A DNA stretch of 64,000 bases. Source: an uncultured Bacteroidota bacterium. GTDB taxonomy: Bacteria > Bacteroidota > Bacteroidia > Flavobacteriales > Flavobacteriaceae. Position numbers and translations under genes: made by a program. How positions within the stretch are numbered: position 1 is the stretch's first letter; every line of letters begins with the position of its first letter. Under the pieces are notes generated by a model. It was not told the DNA's origin, made no database searches, and saw only the letters and a list, made by a program, of their open reading frames with translations. The stretch covers positions 1 through 64,000 of the forward strand of contig CAJXVU010000013.1 in the NCBI GenBank assembly GCA_913062555.1, in the 5' to 3' direction. Of this stretch, positions 1-8,764 are shown in pieces.

Positions 1-849
1 TCTTACGCTCAAACTTACTATCCCAAAAGTAAAACAATTCTTTATTTAAACAACTTAGCAGCAAAAGCTTTTCAAAAAATATATAAAACAAAACGAGAGG
101 ACACCAATCGTTTTGTTCATTTTTGGAAAACAGAAGTCCCTTTAATTGTCTATAACAATAGGCGTTATGTGCTTTATGCTTTTTTGCTTTTTGGAACATT
201 TGTAGCTATTGGTGCTCTCTCAGCTGCATTTGATGATTCCTTTGTTCGGCTAATTCTAGGAGATCATTATGTAAATATGACTCTAGAAAATATTGAAGCT
301 GGAGATCCGGTCGCTGTTTATAAAAGTGGTAGCAATTGGGGTAGTTTTATTGGCATTACACTAAACAATTTGTATGTTGGATTGCTCTCGTTTATTTATG
401 GGGTATTTGGTGGTATAGGTACTGGCTACATCCTCCTAAAAAATGGGATCATGCTAGGATCCTTTCAATATTTTTTTTATGCAAAAGGTGTGTTTTGGGA
501 AAGTGTTAGAGGCATATGGATTCATGGTGCCATGGAAATATTTGCCATTGTTATTGAAGGAGCAGCTGGATTAATCCTTGGTGCAAGTATTTTATTTCCA
601 AAAACTTTTTCCAGAATGACCTCGTTTAAAATAGGTATGAAAGATGGTGTGAAAATATTGATTAGTACCTTTCCTTTTACATTTGCCGCAGGATTTTTAG
701 AAGGATTCGTCACGCGATATTCTAATACAATGCCCAATTGGTTATCTGTTGGAATTATTATTTTAACCCTTGGTGTTATTTCTTATTACTATTTAATTTA
801 CCCATTTGTTCTTCACAAAAAAATGAAACAGACCTATGCAGTTATATAA
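1..849 (+). CDS. SpoIIM-family membrane protein, 5' end outside window
   Basis: The frame is open from base 1, so the gene begins upstream; 282 residues are visible. A GTG at 169 could be mistaken for the start, but the 56 codons before it encode a convincing family N-terminus (EVPLIVYNNRRYVLYA). Family hallmarks follow: GDHYVNMTLENIEAGDP, GIGTGYILLKNGIMLGSF and IWIHGAMEIFAIVIEGAAG, with several membrane segments and a C-terminal EGFVTRY. SpoIIM is named for a sporulation peptidoglycan-remodelling complex, but this organism type does not sporulate; the homologue is usually found beside MoxR/DUF58 genes, as here. It overlaps the next gene by 14 bases, so translation is probably coupled. Family call is firm; function in this setting is not known. 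Confidence 0.9.
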   Translation, partial: SYAQTYYPKSKTILYLNNLAAKAFQKIYKTKREDTNRFVHFWKTEVPLIVYNNRRYVLYAFLLFGTFVAIGALSAAFDDSFVRLILGDHYVNMTLENIEAGDPVAVYKSGSNWGSFIGITLNNLYVGLLSFIYGVFGGIGTGYILLKNGIMLGSFQYFFYAKGVFWESVRGIWIHGAMEIFAIVIEGAAGLILGASILFPKTFSRMTSFKIGMKDGVKILISTFPFTFAAGFLEGFVTRYSNTMPNWLSVGIIILTLGVISYYYLIYPFVLHKKMKQTYAVI

Positions 850-1774
850 ATCACGAGATTTTAGTGCTTTTTTTCAAGATACTTTCTCATTTTTAAAGCA
901 AAATGGGAAACATTTTTTTAAACAATTCTTTATTATCAACGGGATTTTCCTGCTAATTCTGATGGTGTTGGGCTATTTTTTCACCAAATTCTACACGGAC
1001 GTCGTTTTTGGTGGTTTATTACAAAATAACCCGAATGCCATGGACGACTATTTTAATGACAATTTTGGAATGTTCTTGCTTTTTATTTTTGTGTTTTTAA
1101 CCGTTGGTCTGGCTTCTGGAATCATTTCTTATGCCTATACCGCCATATATTTAAAATTATACGTTGAAAACGATGGCAATAGCTTCAATTCTAAAACAAT
1201 AATTGACAGTTATAAAGCTAAAATTGGAAAGCTTTTTATTTTCCTTATTTGTAGTATACTTATCGGTATCCCATTAGTAATGGTCGCCGGTATTATAATG
1301 TTCATTTTAACCATTACAATTATTGGCATCCTATTATTACCAGTATTAATAGGTGCAATTGCTTTATTTTATTATATGACCCTCATGGAATATATGGAAA
1401 ACAAAAAAGGCATTTGGGAGAGTTTTGGATATGCATGGACACTCCTAAGTTCAAAATTTTGGACAGCAGTTGGTAGCGTAGGGCTCTTTTATTTAATGGC
1501 ATATATTTTACAAAATGTTATAACGATTATTCCTTATATTTTTGGAATGGCTAGTGTATTTACTACAATAGATGAGGGTGCACCTAATCCTGAAGACCTT
1601 GGAACAACTATGATGATTATTATGCTTGCTGTTTTCTTTATATCATTTATAATTGGCACTATTTTAAACACTATTATTCAACTTAATCAAGGAATTGTTT
1701 TTTACAGTCTAAAAGAAGAGAAGGAAAGTATTAATACTAGAAGTATAATAGACCAAATTGGATCCGGTGAATAA
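836..1774 (+). CDS. Polytopic membrane protein of the SpoIIM/MoxR cluster
   Basis: 312 residues with about six hydrophobic segments and short loops. I do not recognise a catalytic motif; the layout resembles DUF4013-like or glycerophosphodiesterase-membrane-domain proteins. It overlaps the SpoIIM gene by 14 bases and the following DUF4129 gene by about 8, so it belongs to the same transcript. Its conserved place between SpoIIM and DUF4129 suggests a membrane subunit of the same assembly, which is inference from context only. Confidence 0.8.
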   Translation: MQLYKSRDFSAFFQDTFSFLKQNGKHFFKQFFIINGIFLLILMVLGYFFTKFYTDVVFGGLLQNNPNAMDDYFNDNFGMFLLFIFVFLTVGLASGIISYAYTAIYLKLYVENDGNSFNSKTIIDSYKAKIGKLFIFLICSILIGIPLVMVAGIIMFILTITIIGILLLPVLIGAIALFYYMTLMEYMENKKGIWESFGYAWTLLSSKFWTAVGSVGLFYLMAYILQNVITIIPYIFGMASVFTTIDEGAPNPEDLGTTMMIIMLAVFFISFIIGTILNTIIQLNQGIVFYSLKEEKESINTRSIIDQIGSGE

Positions 1775-2525
1775 AGTTCGATGGCTACATATTATACTAT
1801 TTTGCATTGGCATATCATTTAATTCTCAAGCTGAGACCGTTACTGATACCGAGGAACTCCGTACCATACAAGACAGCTTACAAATAGATAATTCCAGAGT
1901 AACACCACGGCATTTTAATGATTTAAAAAGCAAATATAGCACTCCCGATTTTATTTATGAATATAGTGTAGAAAATTCTGGATGGTGGACACGATTTAAA
2001 CAATGGTTAAGCGATTTTTTTAAAGATCTTTTCAACATAAAAGATAAAGGACAAGCAGCAAATGCCACAGACATTGCCATTAAAATTGCAGGTGTCATTC
2101 TGTTTCTTTTAGTGATCTATTTCATTTTCAAAGCTGTGGTTAATAAAGAAGGTACTTGGGTCTTTGGAAAATCATCAGACAAAAGCATAATTCCAGTCAC
2201 AGACATAGAAACAAATATCCATACCAACAATTTTGAATCACTAATTGCTGAAGCTGAAGCTGAATTCAACTACAGACTAGCTATTAGGTACTATTATTTG
2301 TGGCTGCTAAAAAAATTAGCCGCCCAGGAGATTATTGCATATGATGTTGAGAAAACAAATAGTGATTATCAAAGCGAAATTACATCAGAAACTATCCAAG
2401 ACGAATTTTCATATACATCTTACCTCTATAACTACATTTGGTATGGCGAGTTTGATGTGAATGAAGAACAATTCAACAAAGCTAAACTAGCCTTTATTAA
2501 TTTTTTAAATTCGGTAAAGGCATGA
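1767..2525 (+). CDS. DUF4129 domain protein
   Basis: I chose the GTG at 1767, which overlaps the upstream stop and is followed directly by a signal-peptide-like stretch ending in FNSQA; a TTG at 1758 is also in frame. After the signal comes a periplasmic segment, one membrane span (IAGVILFLLVIYFIFKAVV) and a cytoplasmic part with the DUF4129 pattern (EFNYRLAIRYYYLWLLKKL, then YLYNYIWYGEF). DUF4129 is often the tail of transglutaminase-like membrane proteins; here it stands alone, without a protease domain. It overlaps the next gene by four bases (ATGA). Confidence 0.8.
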   Translation: MNKVRWLHIILFCIGISFNSQAETVTDTEELRTIQDSLQIDNSRVTPRHFNDLKSKYSTPDFIYEYSVENSGWWTRFKQWLSDFFKDLFNIKDKGQAANATDIAIKIAGVILFLLVIYFIFKAVVNKEGTWVFGKSSDKSIIPVTDIETNIHTNNFESLIAEAEAEFNYRLAIRYYYLWLLKKLAAQEIIAYDVEKTNSDYQSEITSETIQDEFSYTSYLYNYIWYGEFDVNEEQFNKAKLAFINFLNSVKA

Positions 2526-3718
2526 ACAAAACTATAAAAATATATATTGGCTTATTGGTATTACTCTTTATTGGTACAATTGCAATAGAGTTTTCTACCC
2601 CCAAACCTATAAACTGGACTAGCTCGTTTAATGAACAACACAAAATACCATATGGTACTTATGTTTTATATAACGAACTAGAATCTTTATTTCCACAAAG
2701 TAAAATTCAAGATATCGCGGTAAGTCCTTATGAGTACTTTATTGACTCATACAATTGGGAGGATTCCATTTATGACATCAAGGGAACTTACATGTATATT
2801 GATGACTATGCCGATATGGATGAAGTTTCCGCTCAGGAACTTTTAGATTTTGCTTCCTATGGTAATTCTATTTTTATTTCATCAAATTATATACCTCAAA
2901 AATTTAAGGACTCTCTATTTATTGAAACTGAGAATGATTATAACTTTAAAGGGAAGGCATATTTTAATCTGGCAAATAAAAACTTCAAAAATGATTCTAT
3001 AAGTATTGAAAAAGGGCTGAGTAATATTTATTTTTCTGAACTTGATTCTACCAATACCACGGTTTTGGGATATCAAAAATTTGATAGCATTCCCAATATC
3101 AATTTTATTAAAGTGGATTATGGAGATGGTAGTATCTATCTACATCTACAACCAATTGTATTTACAAATTATGCGCTTTTAAAAAAGAATAATAAAAAAT
3201 ATGCCGCTGCAATACTTTCTTATTTACCTGATGAAACTATTTTTTTTGATTCTAGAAATAAAAAAAGAAACGAACTTGGAACGACGCCCTTGCGGTTTAT
3301 ATTGAGTCAACCTGCCTTAAAATGGGCTTGGTATTTAGCATTAATAACATTAACTATATTTATTATATTTAATGCAAAACGAAAACAACGGATTGTAAAA
3401 GTTATTAATCCACAACAAAATACAACAATTGCCTTTACTAAAACCATTGGTAATTTGTACTTTGAAACAAAAGATCACAATACCATAATAGACAAAAAAA
3501 TCACCTTTTTCTTGGAGCATATCAGGCGTGCCTATCTTCTAGATACACAACTTTTGGATGAAAAATTCATAAAGATCTTATCTTTAAAATCTGGACAGGA
3601 CCTTGGAAGCCTTAAAAAGTTAATCAACCGTATTGTACATTTAAAAGCCAAACAAAGCTGTACAGAAGATGATTTATTAGGCTTAAATAAATTAATAGAA
3701 GATTTTTACACGAAATAA
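2522..3718 (+). CDS. DUF4350 domain protein
   Basis: 398 residues. It has an N-terminal membrane anchor, an extracytoplasmic domain of about 230 residues starting with the DUF4350 signature (NWTSSFNEQHKIPYGTYVLY), a second membrane span around residues 268-285, and a cytoplasmic tail. DUF4350 resembles a glutamine-amidotransferase-like fold with no known reaction. The start overlaps the DUF4129 stop by four bases, and MoxR follows after three bases. Role inferred only from linkage to the MoxR ATPase. Confidence 0.8.
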   Translation: MNKTIKIYIGLLVLLFIGTIAIEFSTPKPINWTSSFNEQHKIPYGTYVLYNELESLFPQSKIQDIAVSPYEYFIDSYNWEDSIYDIKGTYMYIDDYADMDEVSAQELLDFASYGNSIFISSNYIPQKFKDSLFIETENDYNFKGKAYFNLANKNFKNDSISIEKGLSNIYFSELDSTNTTVLGYQKFDSIPNINFIKVDYGDGSIYLHLQPIVFTNYALLKKNNKKYAAAILSYLPDETIFFDSRNKKRNELGTTPLRFILSQPALKWAWYLALITLTIFIIFNAKRKQRIVKVINPQQNTTIAFTKTIGNLYFETKDHNTIIDKKITFFLEHIRRAYLLDTQLLDEKFIKILSLKSGQDLGSLKKLINRIVHLKAKQSCTEDDLLGLNKLIEDFYTK

Positions 3719-3721
3719 ACT

Positions 3722-4795
3722 ATGGAGAATTTAGACAATACTCAAAACGATAATTTAGAATCTAATGTTGAATCTCAATCTAGCGACAATGTTCCCTTTG
3801 AGAACATTGATAGCCCAGCGCATGACATAAACTTCAAAAATCGCATTGATTTAAGCGAATTACAGGATGGTATTATGCTTATTCGAAATGAAATAAGTAA
3901 GGTTATTGTTGGGCAGAAAAGTATGATTGACATGCTTATTGCTTCTATACTTGCAAATGGACATTCACTTATTGAAGGTGTTCCGGGTGTTGCTAAAACA
4001 ATATCCGCCAAACTGTTAGCGAAATCTTTAGAGCTTGGGTTTAGTCGTATTCAGTTCACACCAGATTTAATGCCGAGTGATATATTAGGAACCTCAGTTT
4101 TTGATATGAAAAGTTCAAAATTCGATTTTAAAAAAGGCCCTGTTTTTTCTAATATGATTCTCATAGATGAAATAAATCGTGCTCCAGCAAAAACACAAGC
4201 AGCATTGTTTGAAGTTATGGAGGAACGCCAAATAACAATCGACGGCCATACTTATAAAATGGATCTACCTTTTATTGTTCTCGCTACCCAAAATCCGATA
4301 GAACAAGAAGGAACTTATCGTTTGCCAGAAGCTCAATTAGATCGCTTTCTCTTTAAAATTGAGATCGATTATCCCAACCTAGAAGAAGAAATAGAAATTA
4401 TTAACCGTGAACAAACATTACAAGGTGCTGTAAAAACAGATCAAATTACAGCCCACTTAAGTAAAACTCAAATTGAAAAGTTTCAGGGTTTAGTAAATCA
4501 AATTATTATAGAATCACATTTGGTAAAATATATTGCAGATATTATAGTAAACACCAGAAACAACCCCTTTCTATATTTAGGAGCTTCTCCTAGAGCGTCC
4601 ATTGCTATATTAAAAGCGAGTAAAGCTTTTGCCGCAATGAATGGTCGGGATTTTGTAACTCCTGAAGACATTAAACAAGCTGCAATCCCTGTATTACAAC
4701 ATCGTGTTATTGTAACTCCAGAGCGTGAGATGGAAGGTGTTACCACAAAACAAATTATTAAACAAATTATTGAAGCTGTAGAAATTCCGAGATAA
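3722..4795 (+). CDS. MoxR-family AAA+ ATPase
   Basis: 357 residues. After a polar N-terminal 40 residues comes the MoxR core: P-loop GVPGVAKT (86-93), Walker B ILIDE (146-150) followed by INRAPAKTQAALFEVMEERQ, sensor region ATQNPIEQEGTYRLPEAQLD, and a C-terminal lid domain. MoxR proteins act as chaperone-like ATPases, usually with a von Willebrand or DUF58 partner; a DUF58 gene follows 50 bases downstream. The final gene pair is the expected ATPase/adaptor arrangement, with the upstream membrane proteins as plausible clients. Confidence 0.95.
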   Translation: MENLDNTQNDNLESNVESQSSDNVPFENIDSPAHDINFKNRIDLSELQDGIMLIRNEISKVIVGQKSMIDMLIASILANGHSLIEGVPGVAKTISAKLLAKSLELGFSRIQFTPDLMPSDILGTSVFDMKSSKFDFKKGPVFSNMILIDEINRAPAKTQAALFEVMEERQITIDGHTYKMDLPFIVLATQNPIEQEGTYRLPEAQLDRFLFKIEIDYPNLEEEIEIINREQTLQGAVKTDQITAHLSKTQIEKFQGLVNQIIIESHLVKYIADIIVNTRNNPFLYLGASPRASIAILKASKAFAAMNGRDFVTPEDIKQAAIPVLQHRVIVTPEREMEGVTTKQIIKQIIEAVEIPR

Positions 4796-4845
4796 TTAAC
4801 AGTATTCAACGAGATATTAAAATTGAAGACCAATAAATAACCCTA

Positions 4846-6177
4846 GTGAAACTATTAAAACCATTTTATATACAAAACCGTTTCTTTTATACTTGCTTAG
4901 GCATTACAGTCCTGTTTATACTAAGTTTCGTGTTTCCAAGATGGTTTAACATTGTAAAACTTCTATTTGTGGTTCTTATAGGATTTACAATGTTAGATAC
5001 TTTTCTTCTTTTTTCTGCAAAACGAGGTATTAAAGGGATTCGTAATTTGCCTGAAAAATTCTCTAATGGTGATCAAAATCCCGTTGGTCTATCTATTGAC
5101 AATTATTATACATTTATGGTTTATATTAAAATTATAGACGAGATACCTGTACAATTCCAGATTAGAAATTTCAATATTGAACGTAAGCTCCTAGCATCGA
5201 GTAAAACGGAATTACAATATAACTTACGCCCAACAGAACGTGGCGAATACCATTTCGGTAAGTTAAATATATATACCCGGTCTGTTTTTGGTCTAATTGC
5301 TAGGCGATTTAGTTTTGACGATCACACTATGATACCCACATACCCCAGTTTTATGCAATTGCGTAAATATGACTTAATAGCTATAAGTAACAATCTTAAT
5401 CAATATGGCATAAAAAAAGTCAGAAAACTAGGACATACCATGGAATTTGAACAAATAAAAGAGTATGTTCTAGGTGATGATTTACGTACGATAAACTGGA
5501 AAGCTACAGCCAAGAAAAATCAACTCATGGTCAATCAATTTCAAGATGAAAAATCACAACCTGTATATTCAGTAATTGATAAAGGGCGCATGATGAAAAT
5601 GCCTTTTGAAGGCTTAACGCTTTTAGATTATGCCATAAACGCTTCTTTAGTAATTTCCAATGTTGCCTTAAAAAAACAGGATAAAGCTGGAATTTTCACA
5701 TTTTCGAAGAAAGTAGAAAACATGGTAGTAGCAGAGCGACGAACCTCCCAAATGAACTTAATTCTAGAGAGCCTTTACAATGTTAATACCGACTATTTTG
5801 AAAGTGATTTTGGGAGGCTATATGCCGATGTGAAACGTAACATTACGCAACGGAGTTTAGTTTTATTATATACAAATTTTGAAACATTGGATGGACTACA
5901 CAGACAGTTACCATTTTTAAAAGGTATTGCTAAAAATCATTTATTGGTTGTTGTTTTCTTTAAAAACACAGAACTCAATAGCTTAATCACCGAACCAGCA
6001 CAAACTATACAACAAGCTTATGATAAAGTGATTGCAGAAAAATTTGCTTATGAAAAACGGTTAATAGTAAGCGAATTAAAAAAATATGGAATCTATTCAA
6101 TTTTAACTACTCCGGAAAACTTAACTATTGACACCATCAATAAATACCTGGAAATAAAAGCAAGAGGTTTATTGTAA
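4846..6177 (+). CDS. DUF58 domain protein (MoxR partner)
   Basis: 443 residues from a GTG start at 4846. Two N-terminal membrane spans are followed by a beta-rich segment and the DUF58 signature LGDDLRTINWKATAKKNQLM, then a VWA-like region containing VYSVIDKGRMM. DUF58 proteins are regularly encoded next to MoxR and are thought to be its membrane-bound partner. This is the last gene of the operon; about 160 bases without a gene follow before the next one. Confidence 0.92.
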   Translation: MKLLKPFYIQNRFFYTCLGITVLFILSFVFPRWFNIVKLLFVVLIGFTMLDTFLLFSAKRGIKGIRNLPEKFSNGDQNPVGLSIDNYYTFMVYIKIIDEIPVQFQIRNFNIERKLLASSKTELQYNLRPTERGEYHFGKLNIYTRSVFGLIARRFSFDDHTMIPTYPSFMQLRKYDLIAISNNLNQYGIKKVRKLGHTMEFEQIKEYVLGDDLRTINWKATAKKNQLMVNQFQDEKSQPVYSVIDKGRMMKMPFEGLTLLDYAINASLVISNVALKKQDKAGIFTFSKKVENMVVAERRTSQMNLILESLYNVNTDYFESDFGRLYADVKRNITQRSLVLLYTNFETLDGLHRQLPFLKGIAKNHLLVVVFFKNTELNSLITEPAQTIQQAYDKVIAEKFAYEKRLIVSELKKYGIYSILTTPENLTIDTINKYLEIKARGLL

Positions 6178-6251
6178 AAAAGTATATTCCCTTCTTCGTG
6201 TCTTCCAACTTCAAACTTCCAATCAACAAAATAACATTTCGTCATTAAAAA

Positions 6252-6277
6252 ATTACAGTTCGGTTTTTAAAATTATA
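6252..6277 (+). promoter_or_regulatory. Bipartite motif in front of DUF2141 gene
   Basis: ATTACAGTTC, six bases, TAAAATTATA. The same two ten-base blocks with the same six-base spacer occur at 12961-12986 in front of the head-GIN lipoprotein gene. Here the motif starts 85 bases before the chosen ATG, there 83 bases before. It does not match the usual TTG/TAnnTTTG promoter. It may be a regulator site or an alternative sigma promoter. Confidence 0.4.
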
Positions 6278-6336
6278 TAATAAACTGACTTATATAGACT
6301 TTTACAGTGTTAATCAAAAAAAATAAAACGAATAAT

Positions 6337-6756
6337 ATGAAAACACTAATTAAATTAATTGTATTTGTACTTTGTACAACCTTCGCAAATGCTCAAGACA
6401 ACAATGGTCAAACTATTACTGTAAGTATTGACAATGTTTTGAATAACAAGGGCAAAGTTGTCATTTCATTACATACCACCGAAACATTTATGAAAGGGCC
6501 TGGCGTTCAAAATGTAGAAACTAAAATTAAAGATGGAAAAGTAAGCGCCATTTTCAAAAATATTGAGCCTGGCGAATATGCCATTTTAGTTTTACACGAC
6601 GAAAATGAGAATAATCGAATGGATTTTGAACTTAATGGCATGCCAAAAGAAAATTTCGCCACATCAAATAATATAATGAGTTTTGGTCCACCACAATTTG
6701 GAGAATCTAAATTTGAAATCAAATCTGAAGACATCAATCTAAAGATTAGATTTTAA
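6337..6756 (+). CDS. DUF2141 secreted protein
   Basis: 139 residues from the ATG at 6337; a GTG at 6307 adds ten polar residues in front of the signal peptide and is less likely. The signal peptide ends at NAQ. The mature part is a small beta domain with the DUF2141 pattern: GEYAILVLHDENENNRMDF followed by GMPKENFATSNN. The function of DUF2141 is unknown; the acidic DENENNRMD loop could bind a metal, which is inference. It stands alone as a transcription unit, convergent with dps. Confidence 0.85.
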   Translation: MKTLIKLIVFVLCTTFANAQDNNGQTITVSIDNVLNNKGKVVISLHTTETFMKGPGVQNVETKIKDGKVSAIFKNIEPGEYAILVLHDENENNRMDFELNGMPKENFATSNNIMSFGPPQFGESKFEIKSEDINLKIRF

Positions 6757-6775
6757 CCCACAATTTAAAATTAAT

Positions 6776-6828
6776 ATAATCGTCATTGCATTCACTTATT
6801 AAATTAAAGTTGTAACAATGACGATTAT
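6776..6828. repeat. 13-bp inverted repeat between convergent genes
   Basis: ATAATCGTCATTG at 6776-6788 pairs perfectly with its complement at 6816-6828 across a 27-base loop. It sits between the stops of DUF2141 (+) and dps (-). No T-run follows on either strand, so it is not a classical terminator, though it could stop or protect both transcripts. Confidence 0.5.
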
Positions 6829-6840
6829 ACATTCGCTTAA

Positions 6841-7320
6841 TTAAATGCTTTCATTAAACCAAGCCTTCATCATCCAAATTGTTTTTTCCTGAGCAGTAAT
6901 AAAATCACTCATCATCGCATTGGTGCCTTCATCGTTAGCATCATCAGACTTTTCTAATAATGACCTTTCTATTTTAAGCAATACTGTTAAAGAATCAACA
7001 ATTAATCGCATCGCCTTTTCATCTTGTGAAATATTTTTTCCAACTGGAACTTTTGCTCTAGAAATATAATCTTCAAAAGTATGGAATGGTGTTTCCCCGA
7101 GTGTTAAAATTCTTTCTGCAATATCATCAACATTTATATTTGCTTCAGTATATAACTCTTCAAACTTCACATGCAAATCAAAAAAGCGTTTGCCTTTTAT
7201 ATTCCAATGAATTCCCCTCAAATTTTGATAATATATTTGAAAATTAGCTAATAAGTCGTTTAAATCATTGGTTAAATCTTTGGTTTTAAAAATGTCTAAA
7301 CCTAAACTATTATATGTCAT
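6841..7320 (-). CDS. dps: Dps-family DNA-protecting ferritin
   Basis: 159 residues, the usual family length. Dps forms a dodecamer that oxidises and stores iron with hydrogen peroxide and shields DNA. The ferroxidase ligands are all present with the spacing of E. coli Dps: H38, H50, D65 and E69, in the motif HWNIKGKRFFDLH and then DDIAER. It is transcribed away from an OxyR gene 106 bases upstream, the classic arrangement for peroxide control. A -7 element lies at 7347-7354. Confidence 0.95.
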   Translation of the reverse strand: MTYNSLGLDIFKTKDLTNDLNDLLANFQIYYQNLRGIHWNIKGKRFFDLHVKFEELYTEANINVDDIAERILTLGETPFHTFEDYISRAKVPVGKNISQDEKAMRLIVDSLTVLLKIERSLLEKSDDANDEGTNAMMSDFITAQEKTIWMMKAWFNESI

Positions 7321-7346
7321 ATTATGTTTATTTTAAATATTCACTA

Positions 7347-7354
7347 CAAATTTA
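7347..7354 (-). promoter_or_regulatory. dps -7 promoter element
   Basis: On the minus strand this reads TAAATTTG, a match to the Bacteroidetes -7 element TAnnTTTG, giving a start site about 20 bases before the dps ATG. No clear -33 TTG is at the right distance, as is common for promoters that need an activator; OxyR from the divergent gene is the natural candidate. Confidence 0.4.
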
Positions 7355-7426
7355 ATCTATAATAAAGGGGTGTTTCTATAAATTTTATTGATAGTTTTTA
7401 TATCTTTATAGCCTAAATCAATAAAC

Positions 7427-8365
7427 ATGACAATTACTCAATTATACTATGTCTTGGCCGTTGCCGAGCAGCAAAATTTCACAAAAGCAGCTGAAAAATG
7501 TTTCGTTACTCAGCCAACATTAAGCATGCAGATTCAAAAATTGGAAGACCAACTCAATATTTTAATATTTGACAGAAGTAAAAAGCCTATTGAACTAACA
7601 GAAGTAGGTAAAAAAATTGTACATCAAGCACGAAACATTGTAAATGAAGCTGATAGAATAAAGGATATTGTAGACCAACAAAAAGGCTTTATTGGAGGTG
7701 AATTTAAACTAGGTATTATCCCAACAGTCATGCCTACATTACTACCGATGTTTTTAAAGTCATTCATTAAAAAATATCCCAAGGTAAAATTGAAAATTGA
7801 AGAATTGACTACGGAAGAAATTATTTCAAGAATTAACGATGGGCATCTAGATGCTGCAATAGCGGCTACACCTCTAGAAAATGAAAATATTAAAGAGCGG
7901 GCTTTATATTATGAACCTTTTGTAGGTTATGTTCCTGACAACCATAGATTAACCGAAAAAAAATCGATTACAGTTGATGATTTAGAAATTGAGGACATGC
8001 TATTACTTGAAGATGGCCATTGTTTTAGAGATGGCGTAATAAACCTCTGCAAATCATTCAAAAAACACGATGAGGATAAATTTCAATTGGATAGCGGGAG
8101 TATTGAAATGTTGGTAAAATTATCAAATGAAGGCTTAGGAATGACGCTACTTCCATATTTGCATACACTGGATATTAAAGATAGTGAAAAGAAAAATTTA
8201 CATTACTTCAATGAACCATCCCCTGCTAGGGAAGTGAGTATAATATATCACAAGAGCGAGCTTAAAATGCAAATTATAGAAGCCTTGCAAAATGTGATTT
8301 CCGGAATAATTAGAGGTGCAATTGCGTTTCAGAATGTACAAATTATTAGTCCTATAACGAAATAA
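7427..8365 (+). CDS. oxyR: OxyR-type LysR peroxide sensor
   Basis: 312 residues. N-terminal winged helix typical of LysR proteins (FTKAAEKCFVTQPTLSMQIQ), then a substrate-domain fold. The redox cysteines are C199 and C208 in GHCFRDGVINLC, the same residue numbers as in E. coli OxyR, where they form a disulfide on peroxide exposure. The divergent neighbour is dps, a standard OxyR target. A strong hairpin follows the stop. Confidence 0.95.
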   Translation: MTITQLYYVLAVAEQQNFTKAAEKCFVTQPTLSMQIQKLEDQLNILIFDRSKKPIELTEVGKKIVHQARNIVNEADRIKDIVDQQKGFIGGEFKLGIIPTVMPTLLPMFLKSFIKKYPKVKLKIEELTTEEIISRINDGHLDAAIAATPLENENIKERALYYEPFVGYVPDNHRLTEKKSITVDDLEIEDMLLLEDGHCFRDGVINLCKSFKKHDEDKFQLDSGSIEMLVKLSNEGLGMTLLPYLHTLDIKDSEKKNLHYFNEPSPAREVSIIYHKSELKMQIIEALQNVISGIIRGAIAFQNVQIISPITK

Positions 8366-8390
8366 AAAGAGCGACCAGTGGTCGCTCTTT
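8366..8390. terminator. Hairpin terminator after oxyR, bidirectional
   Basis: AAAGAGCGACC at 8366-8376 pairs with GGTCGCTCTTT at 8380-8390 across a three-base loop, followed by a T-rich stretch. It lies between oxyR (+) and the convergent small gene (-) and can serve both. Confidence 0.8.
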
Positions 8391-8393
8391 ATT

Positions 8394-8591
8394 TTATTTT
8401 TCCAAATATATTAAACATTTGTCTAATTCCGGATTTTGCTGAACTAGAGAGTTAATAAAAATCTTTAACTCTTCAATTTCATAAGGTAATAATCGTTGGA
8501 GTGCTTTTTCCAACTCCTTACAAAATAAAGACACATCAAAACTTACTTTTTTAAGTACAGTTTTCGTGTACTCAAACATTGCTCTTGCCAT
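8394..8591 (-). CDS. Small conserved flavobacterial protein
   Basis: 65 residues, soluble, helical, beginning MARAMFEYTKTVLKKVSFD. I believe it matches a short conserved family of Flavobacteriia (MFEYTKTVLKKVSFD...LLPYEIEELK), but no function is known to me. Two cysteines are present (FCKEL and DKCL). It has its own terminator, shared with oxyR, and is monocistronic. Confidence 0.75.
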   Translation of the reverse strand: MARAMFEYTKTVLKKVSFDVSLFCKELEKALQRLLPYEIEELKIFINSLVQQNPELDKCLIYLEK

Positions 8592-8764
8592 AAATATTCC
8601 TTAGTTTTTGTTAGTTAAAATTTAAAAGTAGAAATTATCTATAGGCTATTTTGTTTTAGTTTGATATGTTTAAATTTAAGGAAAAAAGTGATTCGTTTTA
8701 AGTTTAAGTAAAACTTTAACACTAAAAGCCAACAAAATCACAATATAAAATAGGCTCTAAAAAG

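Noticed and set aside
1-849. Evidence for sporulation from SpoIIM
   Set aside because: SpoIIM homologues are widespread in non-sporulating bacteria beside MoxR genes; no other sporulation gene is seen.
169-849. GTG at 169 as the start of the SpoIIM gene
   Set aside because: The in-frame codons 1-168 encode conserved family residues, so the gene begins outside the window.
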